Assembly (NCBI GenBank): GCA_963971405.1
Contig: OZ020485.1
Coordinates: forward strand, 11,904,001 to 11,968,000
Direction: 5' to 3'
Source: Psococerastis gibbosa
Taxonomy: Eukaryota; Arthropoda; Insecta; Psocodea; Psocidae
DNA length: 64,000 nt
Shown: in pieces, positions 34,936 to 47,800 of the stretch
How positions within the stretch are numbered: position 1 is the first letter of the stretch
Layout of the letters: each line of letters begins with the position of its first letter
The notes under the pieces: model-generated
What the model was told of the DNA's origin: nothing
Databases searched by the model: none
The model's input: only the letters and a program-made list of their open reading frames with translations
Program-made: the position numbers and the translations under genes

Positions 34936-35325
34936 ATTTCGTGATGGCTAATAATATGTTGCCAGTGAACAGTTATATTTCTCGCACATCCAACAATAGA
35001 GTGCACCTAAGTAAAATTGTAAAACATAGGCTACACAACATGTACCTGTTATCATTTTCCCATCCCATAACATGCCCCTTACTGCCTTACACATGAAGTA
35101 ACAATGAAATCTAGCGTCCTTCGCAAACATTATGATGCACATTAACACCAGACTTCACAGTTAACACGCCAACTATTTTAAGACATTATCACTAACTACC
35201 GTAATAGACAGGATTACCGTCTAAAAGTGGGGTCGTTGGCATTGACCCATAAAAAGCGAAGCAGTATGGTATGTAAGAATATATACTACAAATTCTCATT
35301 TTGTAGTTTGCTCAGGGCCAAGGCC

Positions 35326-35378
35326 GTAGCCAGGGGGGGGGGGGTTCATGAGAGTTCCTCCCCCCCCCCAAAAAAAAA
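35326..35378. repeat. Poly-G / poly-C cluster with hAT-like end
   Basis: caaggccgtagccaggggg at 35319-35337 resembles a hAT terminal repeat and is followed by poly-G and then poly-C/A tracts. No partner end with a matching duplication was found. Confidence 0.45.
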
Positions 35379-35379
35379 A

Positions 35380-38018
35380 TTAAATCGCTCGACACTAGAT
35401 AGAATCGGATTTTGGGAGGAAAAATAAAAACTACTATGTAATTTCCTATGAAATTACTGAAATAGAATATTTTTAGGGTTACCATGCCAATTTAAAAAAA
35501 TTTGATGATTGAAAAAGACGAAGGTATTCTGAAATAAAATGTAAACTATACTTAATTTTTGTTTCCCTATTTTTGTTACCATGAATCCTAATTAGTAACT
35601 AGGCAGGTCATGGTTTTTCTCAAGTTAAGATATAAGACATAATAGATTTAGACGATAAACGCGTTTGTTGCAGTTTGCAGTTTGCAGTTTTTCATCAAAA
35701 TGTACACTATTATAGTTGAAATGCCATTTTCATTAAAATATATATATATATACATTGGATAGAATGCCTTTTTCAATTTTGTCCCTGCTTGGATTCTGAA
35801 GAATATGCTAAGCTTAGATATTATGTCTATATTCTGAGATAAAGTCTGTAATAAAATTGCAGCAGGCTACGTTAATCTAACATAAAAACTTTGTGCGATA
35901 GGAACGAAAAACGGGAAACGATACAATGCCCAGAGGGCTAATGTAGATATATATTGACCCCACGAACACATCAGCAAACCTCTCTCAGCTATTCTCGAAG
36001 CATTGCTGGATACATTTCAAACAATAGGCATTGTACGTGCGGCCCGGCGTTCCATTCAACACTACAGCACCGACTGACGCGATTCATTTCAGCAGTATCC
36101 TATTCACACGTATTTGACACCCACATTACAAAGGCAAAATGTGAAATTTCCATCAAAACCCACTCTGGGTTGCTGAGTTGGTTTATTACAACGATAATAA
36201 AATAGCATCGATGGCGCCTAACCTTAAACTAAGCACGGCCGATAGCGGTGAAACCTGGGGGGAAATGTCAAAGGTAATGACAAAGGAAACGTTTCCAAGT
36301 TGAAGGGTTCCAACAAACCAAATAGAAAATAGCGGCAAATAGAAAACAAAATGAACAATTCAACAGACAGGGCTGCCAACAGAATACAGGGGTAGTGAGT
36401 ACTGCACATTTGCGTTGCAAATAGTTTGATTTGGGCTGTTTTGGGCAACCCTGCCCTAACCTAAGACTTCTCGAGCATCAACAAGTTGAAGAACCATAGT
36501 GTATTGTACCGTATAGACTCAATATATTATGTCCTATATTTCCCACAAAAAAAAATAATAAATTTGAGACTGAGCAATTAATTATTCGATTTTAACTAGT
36601 GGCTACTTCCAACTACTCAAGAACCACCCACACACTACTGCCGAATCCCGATGATAAGTTCTTGTTAATGGCAGTTCGCGTCTACACGGTGACTAAGACC
36701 ACGCTGATCACAGGAACAGCATAAACATTTTTAGGGAGATTCATCTACCTATTGATGTGGCGACCAATGTTCGACTTCCGGAAAATTACTTCATATACGT
36801 ATTTATGTATATCGATTTTAGGAAACACTCTACCTTCCGTAAATATTATCTGATTTTGATGAAACTTGGCACAAAAATTGATCATACAAATGTCTTGATT
36901 GGGTTTGTTAACCAGCTAGATTCATTATTTAGTTACAAGATGGCGGCCGATTGAAACCTTGTATAAGTCATTTCTCAGTTAATATTGGTCGCAGAGGAAT
37001 GAATTAAAATCCGACTGAAAGCCCGTATTATTATCGACGATAATACTGATCAACACTTTTTACGACAAAATCAACCATTTTAAGATGGCGTCCAGTCAAA
37101 GTGAAAATAATTTGATAAGTGAAGTTCATAGTCGGCATTGTGGTTCGAAATTTGGAACACAGAAGTGTTTTGTGTGTTGATGTGTTGTGGTCGGGAAAAT
37201 AATGAAGTATTTTTTTATTTTTTATTACATACATAGCGTAGGTAGCGTAAAGGAAAAGCAGGGTCTGCGGAATCTCCCCACACGTGATCGGCCAGAGCCG
37301 AAAGGGATTTTTTATTGGGTCCCTTGCTTCTGACAGCTCAAAACTTAAAGTCGACCCTTGACACTTAGAACAGTAATTATTTAAAAAAAAATATTGTCTT
37401 ACCCAAAGTATATGGGACAAGTTTAAATGCTACGGAAAGAATAACCCATCCGGGAGTAAGTGTAAAATATTCTAAATAAACCCCCAAAGAATGTAAATTT
37501 AATGTCTTACAAGAGCAAATAAAAATTAAATTCACCAATTATTTGTCAACAGAGATTAGTCGCTGTTCGTTGTTGCATATACAAGACGTAGACGGATTTT
37601 AGGGCCGTTTGGGGCCTTGCTTGCTCTATGTATAAACGTGCGGATTTAGTTTCTACTCTGTGATGTAAATAATCCCCCCGGGGAAGATATTCTCTACCGT
37701 TGGTGCTATGGATGCTGATTTGGTTCAAAAGTGCATGCCAATCACGCGCATGAAAGAATGGGCCATGCAAAGCATTTTCAGACCTACAATAGTCTACACT
37801 CTACAGCAATAATAAATTACGTGCTTACTACATTTTGAGATAAGGACCCAGACAGGTCCAACAACCTGAAATTCTGAAGTACATTTTAGTATAACTTTAA
37901 TTATCCGAATTAATTGGAACCAAATTTTGATAATAAAATAATTTGAAAAAAAAAGAGCTTATTTTTCTGTAAGTTCAACACATTGTTGAGTCATTTAATA
38001 AGTAACAATACACTTTTT
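35380..38018. other. Stretch without recognisable genes
   Basis: Includes a (ta)n run (35739-35751). The block at 36760-36950 has a gatgaaacttggcac motif reminiscent of the foldback family (gatgaaatttggcat), but no more. No exon seen. Confidence 0.4.
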
Positions 38019-38887
38019 GCTTTCCAATTTATACGTAGTATAAGGAAAGCTTTGTGATGGTCGAAATTTTCGATTCCGAGATTTCAACGGATTTACACGT
38101 TTTGAGGTCCCAGGAACCCAAAAGTGTTTTTTTACGAAATGTCTGTCAGTCGCTCTGTCGCTCTGTCTGTCTGTCTGTTCATCGACTTCCGGGCAAACTA
38201 CTCGGTCGATTTTGATGAAATTTGGCATGTAGGTTTATAAAAATCATACCTCCAGACCATTTTTTTTATTTTGGGCTGACTCAATTTGGGGGGGTTTTAT
38301 TTTCAAAAAACTCAAAAAGAAAGTCTAGAAAAATTATTTGTCAAAAACGGCTCCAACGATTTCTTTTAAGTTCACATATATTGTAGTCGTTATTAATGCT
38401 GATAAAATGCGGGGGTCACTTGCCCCTTGATAGTTTGCTTCTGGGGGTAAACAAATAAAAATAACTAAATGTTAATGAAAAATGACTAAAAAATCAATTT
38501 TTCTGCGAAACCTTTCTATCGATGATTTCTAACTTCAAGCATGCTTTAGGTGTTAAATTGAGTAATGAAACCGGATAGTTTGGTTTTCCAAAAGACTATA
38601 GGGTTTTGTGCAAAAAAATTTTTTTTTGAAAAAATGAAAGCAAATTCACGCTCAAATGCATTGCGTGCCCTGCCATTATTGCTGTGTGGTAATGTGTAGG
38701 TCTGACCTATCTAGAATTTAAGTCACCCTCAGTGACGTCAGGTGGGCGACCCCCCCCCCCCCCCCCCCCCCCCGTGATATCCGAAATCTAACCATAGGAA
38801 ACTTATTTACCATGAAATTAATCATTTTCTCTCTCTACTAATCGATAAATTAGAAAGCATGTTCGAGTAAACTCGGACCGGTTCTTT
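38019..38887 (+). mobile_element. Single-arm foldback-family element
   Basis: Starts gctttccaatttatacgtag and ends ataaattagaaagc, giving short 14-bp inverted ends. It continues into gttcgagtaaactcggaccg, shared with the centre of the 28614 copy. It contains (ctgt)n at about 38155-38180 and a poly-C run of over 20 at 38751-38773. Confidence 0.8.
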
Positions 38888-39663
38888 CAAGATAGCGACG
38901 AGGAGGCAAAGTTGAAATTCGGAAAGAGCACCCCAACAAAATAGCTATAAAATCACAAATTTTCAAAACTTCCAGAAAGCTTACCACCTAGCCCTAATTT
39001 TTCTACCAAATGACTGGGGTAAGTACCTAAAAGAAAGTCAGGCTTCACTGTTCAGTTTGACAGCCTAGTTGCGCATCTGTATATATACAGTACATATATT
39101 TTTTTTTGTCCGAAACTGACATCTGCCGACTTCGTTGAGACCGATTTCTGCTAAGAAATGTGGTATTTTTGATAGTTCTACGACCGATGCTTCATGAGAT
39201 ATTGCATTGTATACACTTGTATAGTTTCTCCCCTCCGATGGCCTCATAATCATGAAAAGTATAGCCGCCCCAAATGAACTGCAATGACTTTCAACAATGA
39301 GGAAGTATCGACTGAAAAGTGAACTCGGTTAAGCAACTTTAGCCGGTCGTCCAACGTCGAGAATACGCCAGATTACGTCTCGCAAGACACTAATCTCTTC
39401 AAAATCCCTCTCAGTTCGTTCTATATCCCTCTCTTTAATAAGTCGGATAAAAAGAATTCGGATGAAAGCCCGAGAAATGGTCTGAAATATATTCTATCTA
39501 TCTGAGTTCTATGGCTTATTCAGTCATATACAATGAAAGTTGATGTAAGTACATTGGCATTTTTTTTTTTATTGAAACCTGTATTGTTCGAAGAATCGGA
39601 ATAAATTTATTTGAGTTCGATAGAATGAACTTCCATTAATAACTTACGTAAAAAAAAATTGGA

Positions 39664-39706
39664 CCCCCCCCCCCCCCTCCGGAATCAAAACCAGGGCACG
39701 GCCTTG
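39664..39706. repeat. Poly-C tract with hAT-like right end
   Basis: A C-run followed by ccagggcacggccttg, which mirrors the 35319 end (caaggccgtagccagg) with two mismatches. Flanking bases do not match as duplications. Confidence 0.45.
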
Positions 39707-40019
39707 TACATTAGTACTTTCATTTTGTTGAATTGCAGAAACAAATTTTGTAAAAAAATAATAAATAAAATTAAGAGACAACTGGAGGGGTGAAACCTTA
39801 TAGGTGCAGAAATTCAAATTTAACAGGAAAGAACCGAAGCGAGTGAACCCTTACATGCCTATATGCAGTATTTATCAATTAGTTTAGGTACCCTAATAGT
39901 TCCATGGTAAATAATCGTCCCGTGGAAAAATATCTCCATCCTAAAGCACTGGATTGATCGATGGTACAATTGCATAGTATATAGAACAAGCCTGTAACCA
40001 GAGATCAGTTTCTAATTCG

Positions 40020-40480
40020 CCCTTCCACCGTTTTCGCGGACGTGTTTGCGACCTACTTGCTTTGTACATTTAGATCGGCGTGCGTTGAAATCCTAACAAC
40101 GTGCCCCAGCTATCTTAGACGTGCTTTTAAAAAATTGACTACGTCTTCTCCATTGAGTATTGTGTCTATTTCGGCGTTTATACGCCATTCTCCGTTTTTG
40201 CATAGAACCATAGACTCTCCTTATTATCTTCCTTTCCAATACGCATAGTAATGTAGGTTATGTATAAATACATTTTATTAGGTAATAAATTATAATAGCG
40301 ACAGCCAACTCATCAAGACCACTCGACAGTAGAGAACAAGATCATGACAGTACAGAAGAGAAATTTGACGTCATAGGTCACATGACTTACGCGGGATTAT
40401 TTGAACCTACAAGTAAGCTGGCAGTAAGGTTACAGGTATCTGAGCTGTATGTCGCAACCGGTCTTAGAAGGGAAATCGTC
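40020..40480 (-). mobile_element. Relic of RTE LINE 3' region, interrupted
   Basis: On the minus strand, 40020-40255 and about 40400-40480 read through sequence homologous to 9770-9990 of the intact LINE (the RIYG / EWRIR and RPVATYGSETWN regions). About 150 bp of unrelated sequence separates the two blocks. Strongly diverged. Confidence 0.65.
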
Positions 40481-41067
40481 GGGGGAAAATGCGAACTAGT
40501 AAATAAAAGCGCAAGCATACACAAAGGCAACGAGGGAGCACGGATGCAAGTAATTAACAAAGATGCAAACAACATTATACAGCTCACCAGCACCCACGCT
40601 GCAATGTACACTACAGCAAGTCTCCAGCCAAGTCATAACAAACCAGCAGCCTCTAATTTGGCTCCCGGCTCAAAGGGGAGAAATCAGCAATAGAAAACAA
40701 AGTGTATTCGCGCAGTAAAAATAGAGTAGCGAGGGGGGAGGGGCGGAGTCGACTGCAGTAGCAATTCCACGAACATGGAATTGAGCTTTAATGCATTTTA
40801 CAAAGCTGTGCTAATGCGGAACAAAAGGTGGCTATGACCATATTAGGAAAATTAAATACATATCGCACCTGCAAGCGCTTTTGGCCTGCCTTTCAGTTCA
40901 TTCAAACATTATTTTAATGTGAAAGTTCACCCAGGTGAAGAGAAAATGTTCGAGTAGGTCTTAAATTTCACATAAAGCATTAAAATTTGCAAATACAGAA
41001 AAACGCGGTCAGTGAAGACTCATCCGGACAAGAGGGAAGATCTTTTGGCAGGTAAGGTGTCATTTAT

Positions 41068-41462
41068 GGCGGGGTTTCCATCGACCTGCTAGTGCTAAAT
41101 ACAAATACGGTGACGTTTTAACAGACATTCAAGACTTAGGCGGGGTTTCCACCGACCTCACTTTGCAGCATGCAAATGACATAAAAGGAAATTTTTGTTT
41201 TACTCTATACCACAGTTAAAATTTATCAATAATCATAGAGTAAAATCACAAACAAACAAACTAAAATTAAGAAATGCCGTCATGGGATACGTTAAGTACA
41301 AACATTTTAATAGATTTCTATAAAAAGAAAAATTCTAATTTCCGTCAATGTCATTTGCATTCTGCAATGCGAGGTCGGTGGAAACCCCGCCTAAGTCTTG
41401 AATGTCTGTTACCACGTCGCCGTATTTGTATTTAGCACTAGCAGATCGGTGGAAACCCCGCC
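41068..41462. mobile_element. Composite GGCGG-family MITE with a nested MITE (copy 2)
   Basis: Outer arms ggcggggtttccatcgacct ... and the mirror ending ggtggaaaccccgcc; inner element 41139-41391 with its own ggcggggtttccaccgacct / aggtcggtggaaaccccgcc ends. The inner core matches that at 16645-16886 in reverse orientation. Confidence 0.85.
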
Positions 41463-41539
41463 TTAGTGTAACTTATCCGAGCCGGAATCTGCGGTTGTAC
41501 CTTTCATTGAGAATAGTGAAATGTTATTGGGGGAATCGT

Positions 41540-41885
41540 TCTATATGGTATGGAGGAGAGAATCAGTGCATTTGAAAATTGAAATGAAGATATGCAGACG
41601 AATGCTGCGCGTATATTGGAGAGATTGTGTCCCTAATGCTGAGTCCCTGAGGCGAATGGATATAGAAGCCGATTTGCTGCTGACGACATGAAACGCAATC
41701 ATATTTCGGTCATGCGATGAGGAACGAAAAATATCGCTTTCTACATGTTATAATCCAAGGGAAGATAGAAGGTCTGAGGGCTCCCGGCAGAAGAACATCC
41801 TGGTGGAAAAATCTGCGGCAGTTCATTACATTTTTCAGTGAAGCTGCGAGTGCCAAGTTCTTTTAAGGCTTAAAAAAAATTGCAG
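41540..41885 (+). mobile_element. 3' fragment of a non-LTR LINE polymerase
   Basis: Reads CRRMLRVYWRDCVPNAESLR, then, after a shift, YFGHAMRNEKYRFLHVIIQG and APGRRTSWWKNLRQF. These are the C-terminal motifs of RTE/BovB-like polymerases. Frames are broken. Confidence 0.7.
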
Positions 41886-42234
41886 ACACCGCAAGTGGAA
41901 CCGGTAATTAAAATTCAACTAAGAAATTTATTTATCTGTTGAACCCCAAAATGATGCTACTTCTCCATTAATTTAAATTTGTTAGTGCTGAATGTTGTGG
42001 GACAATATCTTATTATACCGGAGGCGGTATATTTAAGTAGAACAGTTCTAACTTGTTAGTTTGGCTGGGCGTTAAACTGGGAATTTATGAGGCAATCGCA
42101 TAGTGCACACGCGATACAGCTTACAGCTTGTAATTTCACAATTTATTACCGCCGGTATTTTAAGGCAGATAGTACACTTTTGACCGTTTACTAAATTAAC
42201 TGGACTTTGAAACTTGGAAAAGTATTTTAAGCAG

Positions 42235-42660
42235 ACTAGGGCCAGTCCCACCATTGCTTGGAAAGTCTTGGTAAGGAATACAGGACACTACCACCATCTA
42301 CCAATGCCGTGCAGTATTCTTCACCAAGACTTTCCAAGCATGACTGGAACCACCCTAAACCCCGGATCTTACCATCGCTTGAAAACTCTTGGTAAGGAAT
42401 ACAGGACAGCACCACCACTTACCAATGTATGATGGTGCCGCGCATTATTCTCCACCACGACTGGACAAGCATGACGGGAATTACCCGAAAGCCCGGATCT
42501 TACAATCGCATGAAAAGAATTATCGGAAAAAGAGTACTGAATGGCACCGCCATCTTCCAATGCATGATGCAGTAAAACAATTGGTTGGTAATTTAAATAG
42601 TTATGTTTGTGTTTGTGGCCTAGTGCCGAAACCGGTCTCTTTTTTCATAAATTTTGAGTA
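42235..42660 (+). repeat. Tandem array of about 130-bp hairpin-bearing units
   Basis: Units beginning cttggtaaggaatacaggac recur at about 42267 and 42388, with a third, diverged one at about 42520. Between them are inverted pieces (ttcaccaagactttcca) that mirror the unit. The array ends in cctagtgccgaaaccggtct, as the 20465 repeat does. Confidence 0.65.
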
Positions 42661-43099
42661 ATATTTGACAAAAGTGTATTTAATTAATTTAATATGCTAT
42701 TTTTTTTTAAATAACTTGACGGTTTATTGTCCTTTAGTTGAATACTGTCAATACAATATTAATAACAGTAGAAACTATAGATCTAGGCTACTGTAATAAG
42801 TAATCAATCTAGAACTGGACTGCTGTTGAAGTTACGTCAGCTAACACAATCACAAGCTGTCAATTCCAGTTGTCGGAAGTAAATAAATCAAAGAAGAAAT
42901 CAACAATCCCGACGAACATTGAGGCTCTAATATATATATTATTTGAACGTCGGAAGTAAGCAGCTTCACTTGAGTTATAAATAACTCCCACAACTGATAA
43001 ACCCATTGAGTCTGTTGCTGTGAGGGAATTAATTCTCTAATAGCTTCAAGTACCCATCAATTAACGCTGCGGCCTGCAAACTGCATTCAACTTAGTAAT

Positions 43100-43126
43100 C
43101 TCCACTACCCCCCCCCCCCCCCCCCG
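43100..43126. repeat. Poly-C tract
   Basis: About 17 C in a row in otherwise ordinary sequence. Confidence 0.7.
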
Positions 43127-43489
43127 CTACCCGCCTCCCCTCTCCCACTGGCCCCCGTTTTATAGCTCAGTCGCTGTAGACTTTGGAATGGTCCCGAGCA
43201 TTGTGCAGCCATCGTCATAATGTGCTAGAGACGCATACATACTTCCCTACCTTGCCACCCTCCCACGCTTCGACTTGAGGGGGCACAGCTTGTAATTTTA
43301 TGTCCACCTATATTTTGTTGAGAAATACACGGTTTTCTGCCCAGAAAACAAGAGAAAAAAATTGATTGTCCTTTTCAATCCACATATCCCAGGCTTTATC
43401 TTCTTCTTTTTCGGTACAGGCGGTGAGACTTTGGAACTCTCTGGCAGAGCCCATCACAAATGGGTATGCAAGGTGTATACACGGACAGT

Positions 43490-43600
43490 AAATTTAAATG
43501 TTCTGCTTAGTGTGAGTCTCGAACTAACAACCTCTTTTGTCCGGAAAATCAAACAACTTTCCACTACAGTACACGTGACTTATCATATTTGAGAACCGAT
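43490..43600 (-). repeat. tRNA-derived SINE-like fragment, reverse
   Basis: The minus strand reads tgtactgtagtggaaagttg (A-box-like), then ggttgttagttcgagactc (B-box-like) about 30 bp on. Confidence 0.45.
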
Positions 43601-44028
43601 TTAACACACTCATCATTTTCATCCATTATTATAATTTTCCCAATTAATGGTGACATACCGCAAAAATAACTACCACAGATACCAAGAGATTTATATTTTA
43701 AGCATGCAAATTATTCGCAAAAGCCAGCCACATAAAAATTACCAACTGTAATTTTATTCTCTGTGATTATATCATAAAATTCTACGCTACAACATTTAGC
43801 AGCGATAAATCTATCGGGGCGTCGTTCGGAAGAGGAAATACGTGGTACGTGACGGAAACGTAGTTCCTTTAATCCCCAGAAACTGCAGGTAACCAACTAG
43901 TAATAACAAAGGGCCCACGCTTGCTCATGGCAACCGGCCAATGCGTTTCCGGCCTCTTAATGCATTATTACTTAGAACTCTCAGTAGTAGCCTCGGCCCA
44001 TCCTAGGGACCATCAAACACAGCCTTAT

Positions 44029-44817
44029 TAACCTATAGTTAAATTTCGGGCATCTCGGGGGGGGGGGGGGGGGGGGGTTTGCCCACATGACGTCACTGGA
44101 GGTGAGGTAAATTCTAGATAGGTCAGACCAACAAATTATCACACAGCAATAATGGCAGGGCACGCGATGCATTTGACCGTGAATTTTCTATCATTTTTTT
44201 AAAAACATTTTTTTTGCACAAAACCAAATAATTTTTTGGGAGAGCAACCTGTCCGGTTTCGTTACTCAATTTAACACCTAAAACATGCCTGAAGGTAGAA
44301 ATCATCGATGGAAAGGTTTCACAGAAAGATTATTTTTTAGTCATTTTTCATTAATATTTAGTTATTTTTATTTTTTTTACCCCCAGAAGCAAACTATCAA
44401 GGGGCAAGCGACCCCCCGCATTTTGTCAAAATTAATAACGACTACAATATATGTGAATTTAAAAGAAATCGTTGGAGCCATTTTCGAGAAATAATTTTTT
44501 TAGACGTTTTTTATGAGTTTTTTTAAAATAACCCCCCCCCCCCCCAATTGAGTTAGCCCAAAATAAAAATAAAATGGTCCCGAGGTATGATTTTTATAAA
44601 CCTACATGCCAAATTTCATCAAAATCGACCGAGTAGTTTGCCCGGAAATTGATGAACAGACAGACAGACAGAGCGACAGAGCGACTGACAGACATTTCGT
44701 AAAAAAACACTTTTTTGGGTTCCTGGGACCTCAAAACGTGTAAATCCGTTGAAATCTCGGAATCGAAAATTTCGACCATCACAAAGCTTTCCTTATACTA
44801 CGTATAAATTGGAAAGC
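44029..44817 (-). mobile_element. Single-arm foldback-family element, reverse
   Basis: The right tip ctacgtataaattggaaagc is at 44798-44817. Inside are acagacagacagacagagcg, the ggttcctgggacctcaaaac motif, and poly-G/poly-C tracts at 44057-44076 and 44531-44545. The left tip is truncated. Confidence 0.8.
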
Positions 44818-47800
44818 AAAAAGTAGCAGCGAAGGCGCGATTAAGGAATTTAAGTGGAAAGATGGTGGCAACGGCAAGAGAGCTCAGGATGGAAGGAACT
44901 AGGCAATGATAACAAATAAGAGATAGAAATATTTAATGGGGTTGAGCATACTGTACACTGAGACTGCAGTGTTCACCCGGGACGGTACTGGCTAGTACGA
45001 CGGCCCAGGTCCCGAAAGTCCCGGAATCTTTTGTTTGCATACAATTACGATGGTTTTTTAAGTATCGCTGTCTATTGTATTCAACAGGGAAATGGGAAAT
45101 TGATATTGTAGCAAACAAAATAGGTTTCTCATTTGATTAGATTTAAAAATTAATTACGGAAAAATTGGGAAAGTGACCACGACTTTTCCCATTTTGTTCT
45201 GCGTTCGGCTCATTATCATTATAATAATCATTCAGTATAGAAAACCCTATATACTAGAGAGTCTCCATGTCCATAAGTTAAGCACAGGCTATAATTCCTG
45301 AGGGATGGAGCGCGATCCGTCCAGGTACATGCGTTGCCTCTTATGAATGGGGGTTGCAAGCAATAAATATTACCACCGTTGCCAAATATTTTATTGCACG
45401 TGTTGCATGAAAAACAATTTTAATAATTACAAAATTTAAAATCGAAAAATCTTACAAAAGTAACTAAATATTTTATAACAAAATACTAAAAAAAGTAACA
45501 GAAACGTTACCTAAAAAATGATAGCAATAGTTGAAAAAGTGACCAAGTGGAGGCCCAGACTCAAATCCACAAGCCACTCATTTCATAGCTAAGAGCGACT
45601 ACCGCTTGGTAAATGGATCGATTGCAATGATTCAAATATAAAGAAACGAAATGGGCTGTTGAAAAATGCTTTCAATGAGTTGCCTACGCTGCGCTGTGGT
45701 TTGTATTTTTATTTCACAAAATTCAACTTTATTGTTGTTTTACTGCAGATAAGATATGAAGTTCGACAGCGGGCTGGGTAAAACAGCATAGCGTAGCTTG
45801 GAAACGAAGCGTCGCAATGAATCACAAATAGGCTAGGTCGCAATGACACAATCGGAAATTTTTGTCAGCTTTGAGTCATAATGCTAATATGTGTGAAGGC
45901 TGTTTAACATAGGCCTAGACATTTCCAAGTCCCAATACAAAATATCGTTGCTACACTGTTATATATACGTACATATGCAATTTAACTACACAATCACTCA
46001 ATACCCTAAGTGCTTAGTTCGTTAGGGCTTGACAGCTTATAGAAATTATAGAGAGTAATAGAAGAGTTGGTGCCGGTTTTCAAAAGGAACCGAGATTAGA
46101 GAACTTTAAAGAAAAATCTGGACTTGGCGGGATTTTAACCTACGATTTATGCCTTGCATAGATCAAGGGTTCAAATCTCCCCAAGCCCAGATTTTTCTTA
46201 ATTCTCTAAATTCAGTTACATATCGAGGTGGTTGCGACTTCAATCTAAGTTAAGTTAATAAATTTATAATAATTACTTGTCAGACAAGAAATTTTTTGGT
46301 GGGGTCGAACTGAAGAGTAGTACGTATGTTTCTTCATTCTACTTTAACTTGACTTTCTATAGATCAAGATCATCTCCTTATTGATACATTTACGGATACA
46401 TTAAATTATAATAAACATTTATGGCTTTACGTATTTACCCTAGCGGCGTTTTGACATTCTACTAATTGAACCCATACACTCCTCCCTAAAAAAAAGCTGA
46501 TGAAATGAAATGACCCCGACTTTATTGACATCAAAAGGCGAACAGTAAGACTAAAGCTTTGTGTTCATGCTAAGCCTAAAAAGATTGTATTATTAATACT
46601 TAAAATTATTACGAGAAGAAAAAAAACGGGAGAGAAAGTGAGGGAAAAAAGGATAAAGTATATGCAGGGGGGACCCATTGATCTCAGATATTTTTAATTA
46701 AGTAAGTAAATAGTAGGCCTATATTACAGTTTTTCTTGTGCAGTTTTCAAAGTCTACCCCAGTACTAAGTACTCAAAGAGACTTGTATCACTGGGGTAAA
46801 AGTGATGGCCTGTGCCGTCCGTGGCCTTTCATGACAAGGTCTCTAGTCTAGCTCAATAATATTTAATGCTGTTTGTCATATTTCTTATAAAATATCGACC
46901 ATAGAGCCATAAATGAGAAGTTCTTAGAAGCAGAAAAATGCTTCACTACATTTTAATACACACAGTGTGTAGGCGTAAAAAAATGCAAAGTTAGGTCAGG
47001 TTTATAAAAACCTGTGGCGAAATGGTGTTAGTGCCGGCTAGCCACACACTATGTATTAAAATGTAGAGGTATTTCTTCCACATATACTAGGCAATCATTT
47101 AAGGGCAAACCGGAGTCGCCGATATTCCATTTCTGTGCAAACTTTAATTTCTCATGAAATATGGAACGCAGAACAATGAAAAAATGCTGAATGGGAAGAA
47201 GAATTTTTTCTCCTAACTTTGATATATAGTATGTTGCAATCATCAATACCGATCGGCTATAGTTAGTGAACTTGATACGCAAAAAATAACGGTCACTCAG
47301 GAGTTCATCAACTGTGGCGAATTGGGGTTAGTTAAGGCCCCATACTATACATCAAAATTAGGAGAAAAAATTCTTCTTGCCACTCAGCATTTTTCATTGT
47401 CTTGCGTTCCATATTTAATGAGAAATTGAAGTTGTTGTTGTTGTCTATGATTATAAATAGCGTAGAGACGCTAATTAGTCTTTCCATATATCACTATATT
47501 AACCACAGAAAATGGAATATCGGCGACTCCGGTTTGCCCTTAAGGTTCTATTGCCTTGGCATTGATCCATATTTGATGAAAAATGTGACTTTAAAAAAAA
47601 AGTGCTAGTGGGGAGTTACATTGCCTCATAATTGAACTTAACTTATACCCTACCCTCCGGTTTTTGTTTAATTTCCGACCACCTGTTTTTTTTTTGTTTT
47701 TTTTGCAATTTAGTGGTCATCTATGTAATATTGTACTCAGTCTGAATCTGCAGAAAAATTTCGAAGATTTCCCTAAGGGTCTAAGCCTACCTAACGCCGT

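Noticed and set aside
35319-39706. A 4.4-kb hAT element bounded by caaggccgtagccagg and ccagggcacggccttg
   Set aside because: Ends mirror with two mismatches, but the flanking 8-mers (ctcagggc, tacattag) do not match and no transposase lies between. More likely two separate MITE ends.
40382-40693. A 103-codon open frame as a host gene
   Set aside because: Its first part is antisense RTE relic sequence and the rest has no motif.
42235-42570. A CRISPR-like repeat array
   Set aside because: Units are long, diverged and contain inverted copies of themselves; the genome is eukaryotic.
44594-44782. A small conserved protein encoded by the foldback family (SQEPKK...DFDEIWHVG)
   Set aside because: A similar frame is open in several copies, but it is broken or shifted in others and overlaps a (ctgt)n run, so similarity is explained by shared repeat DNA.
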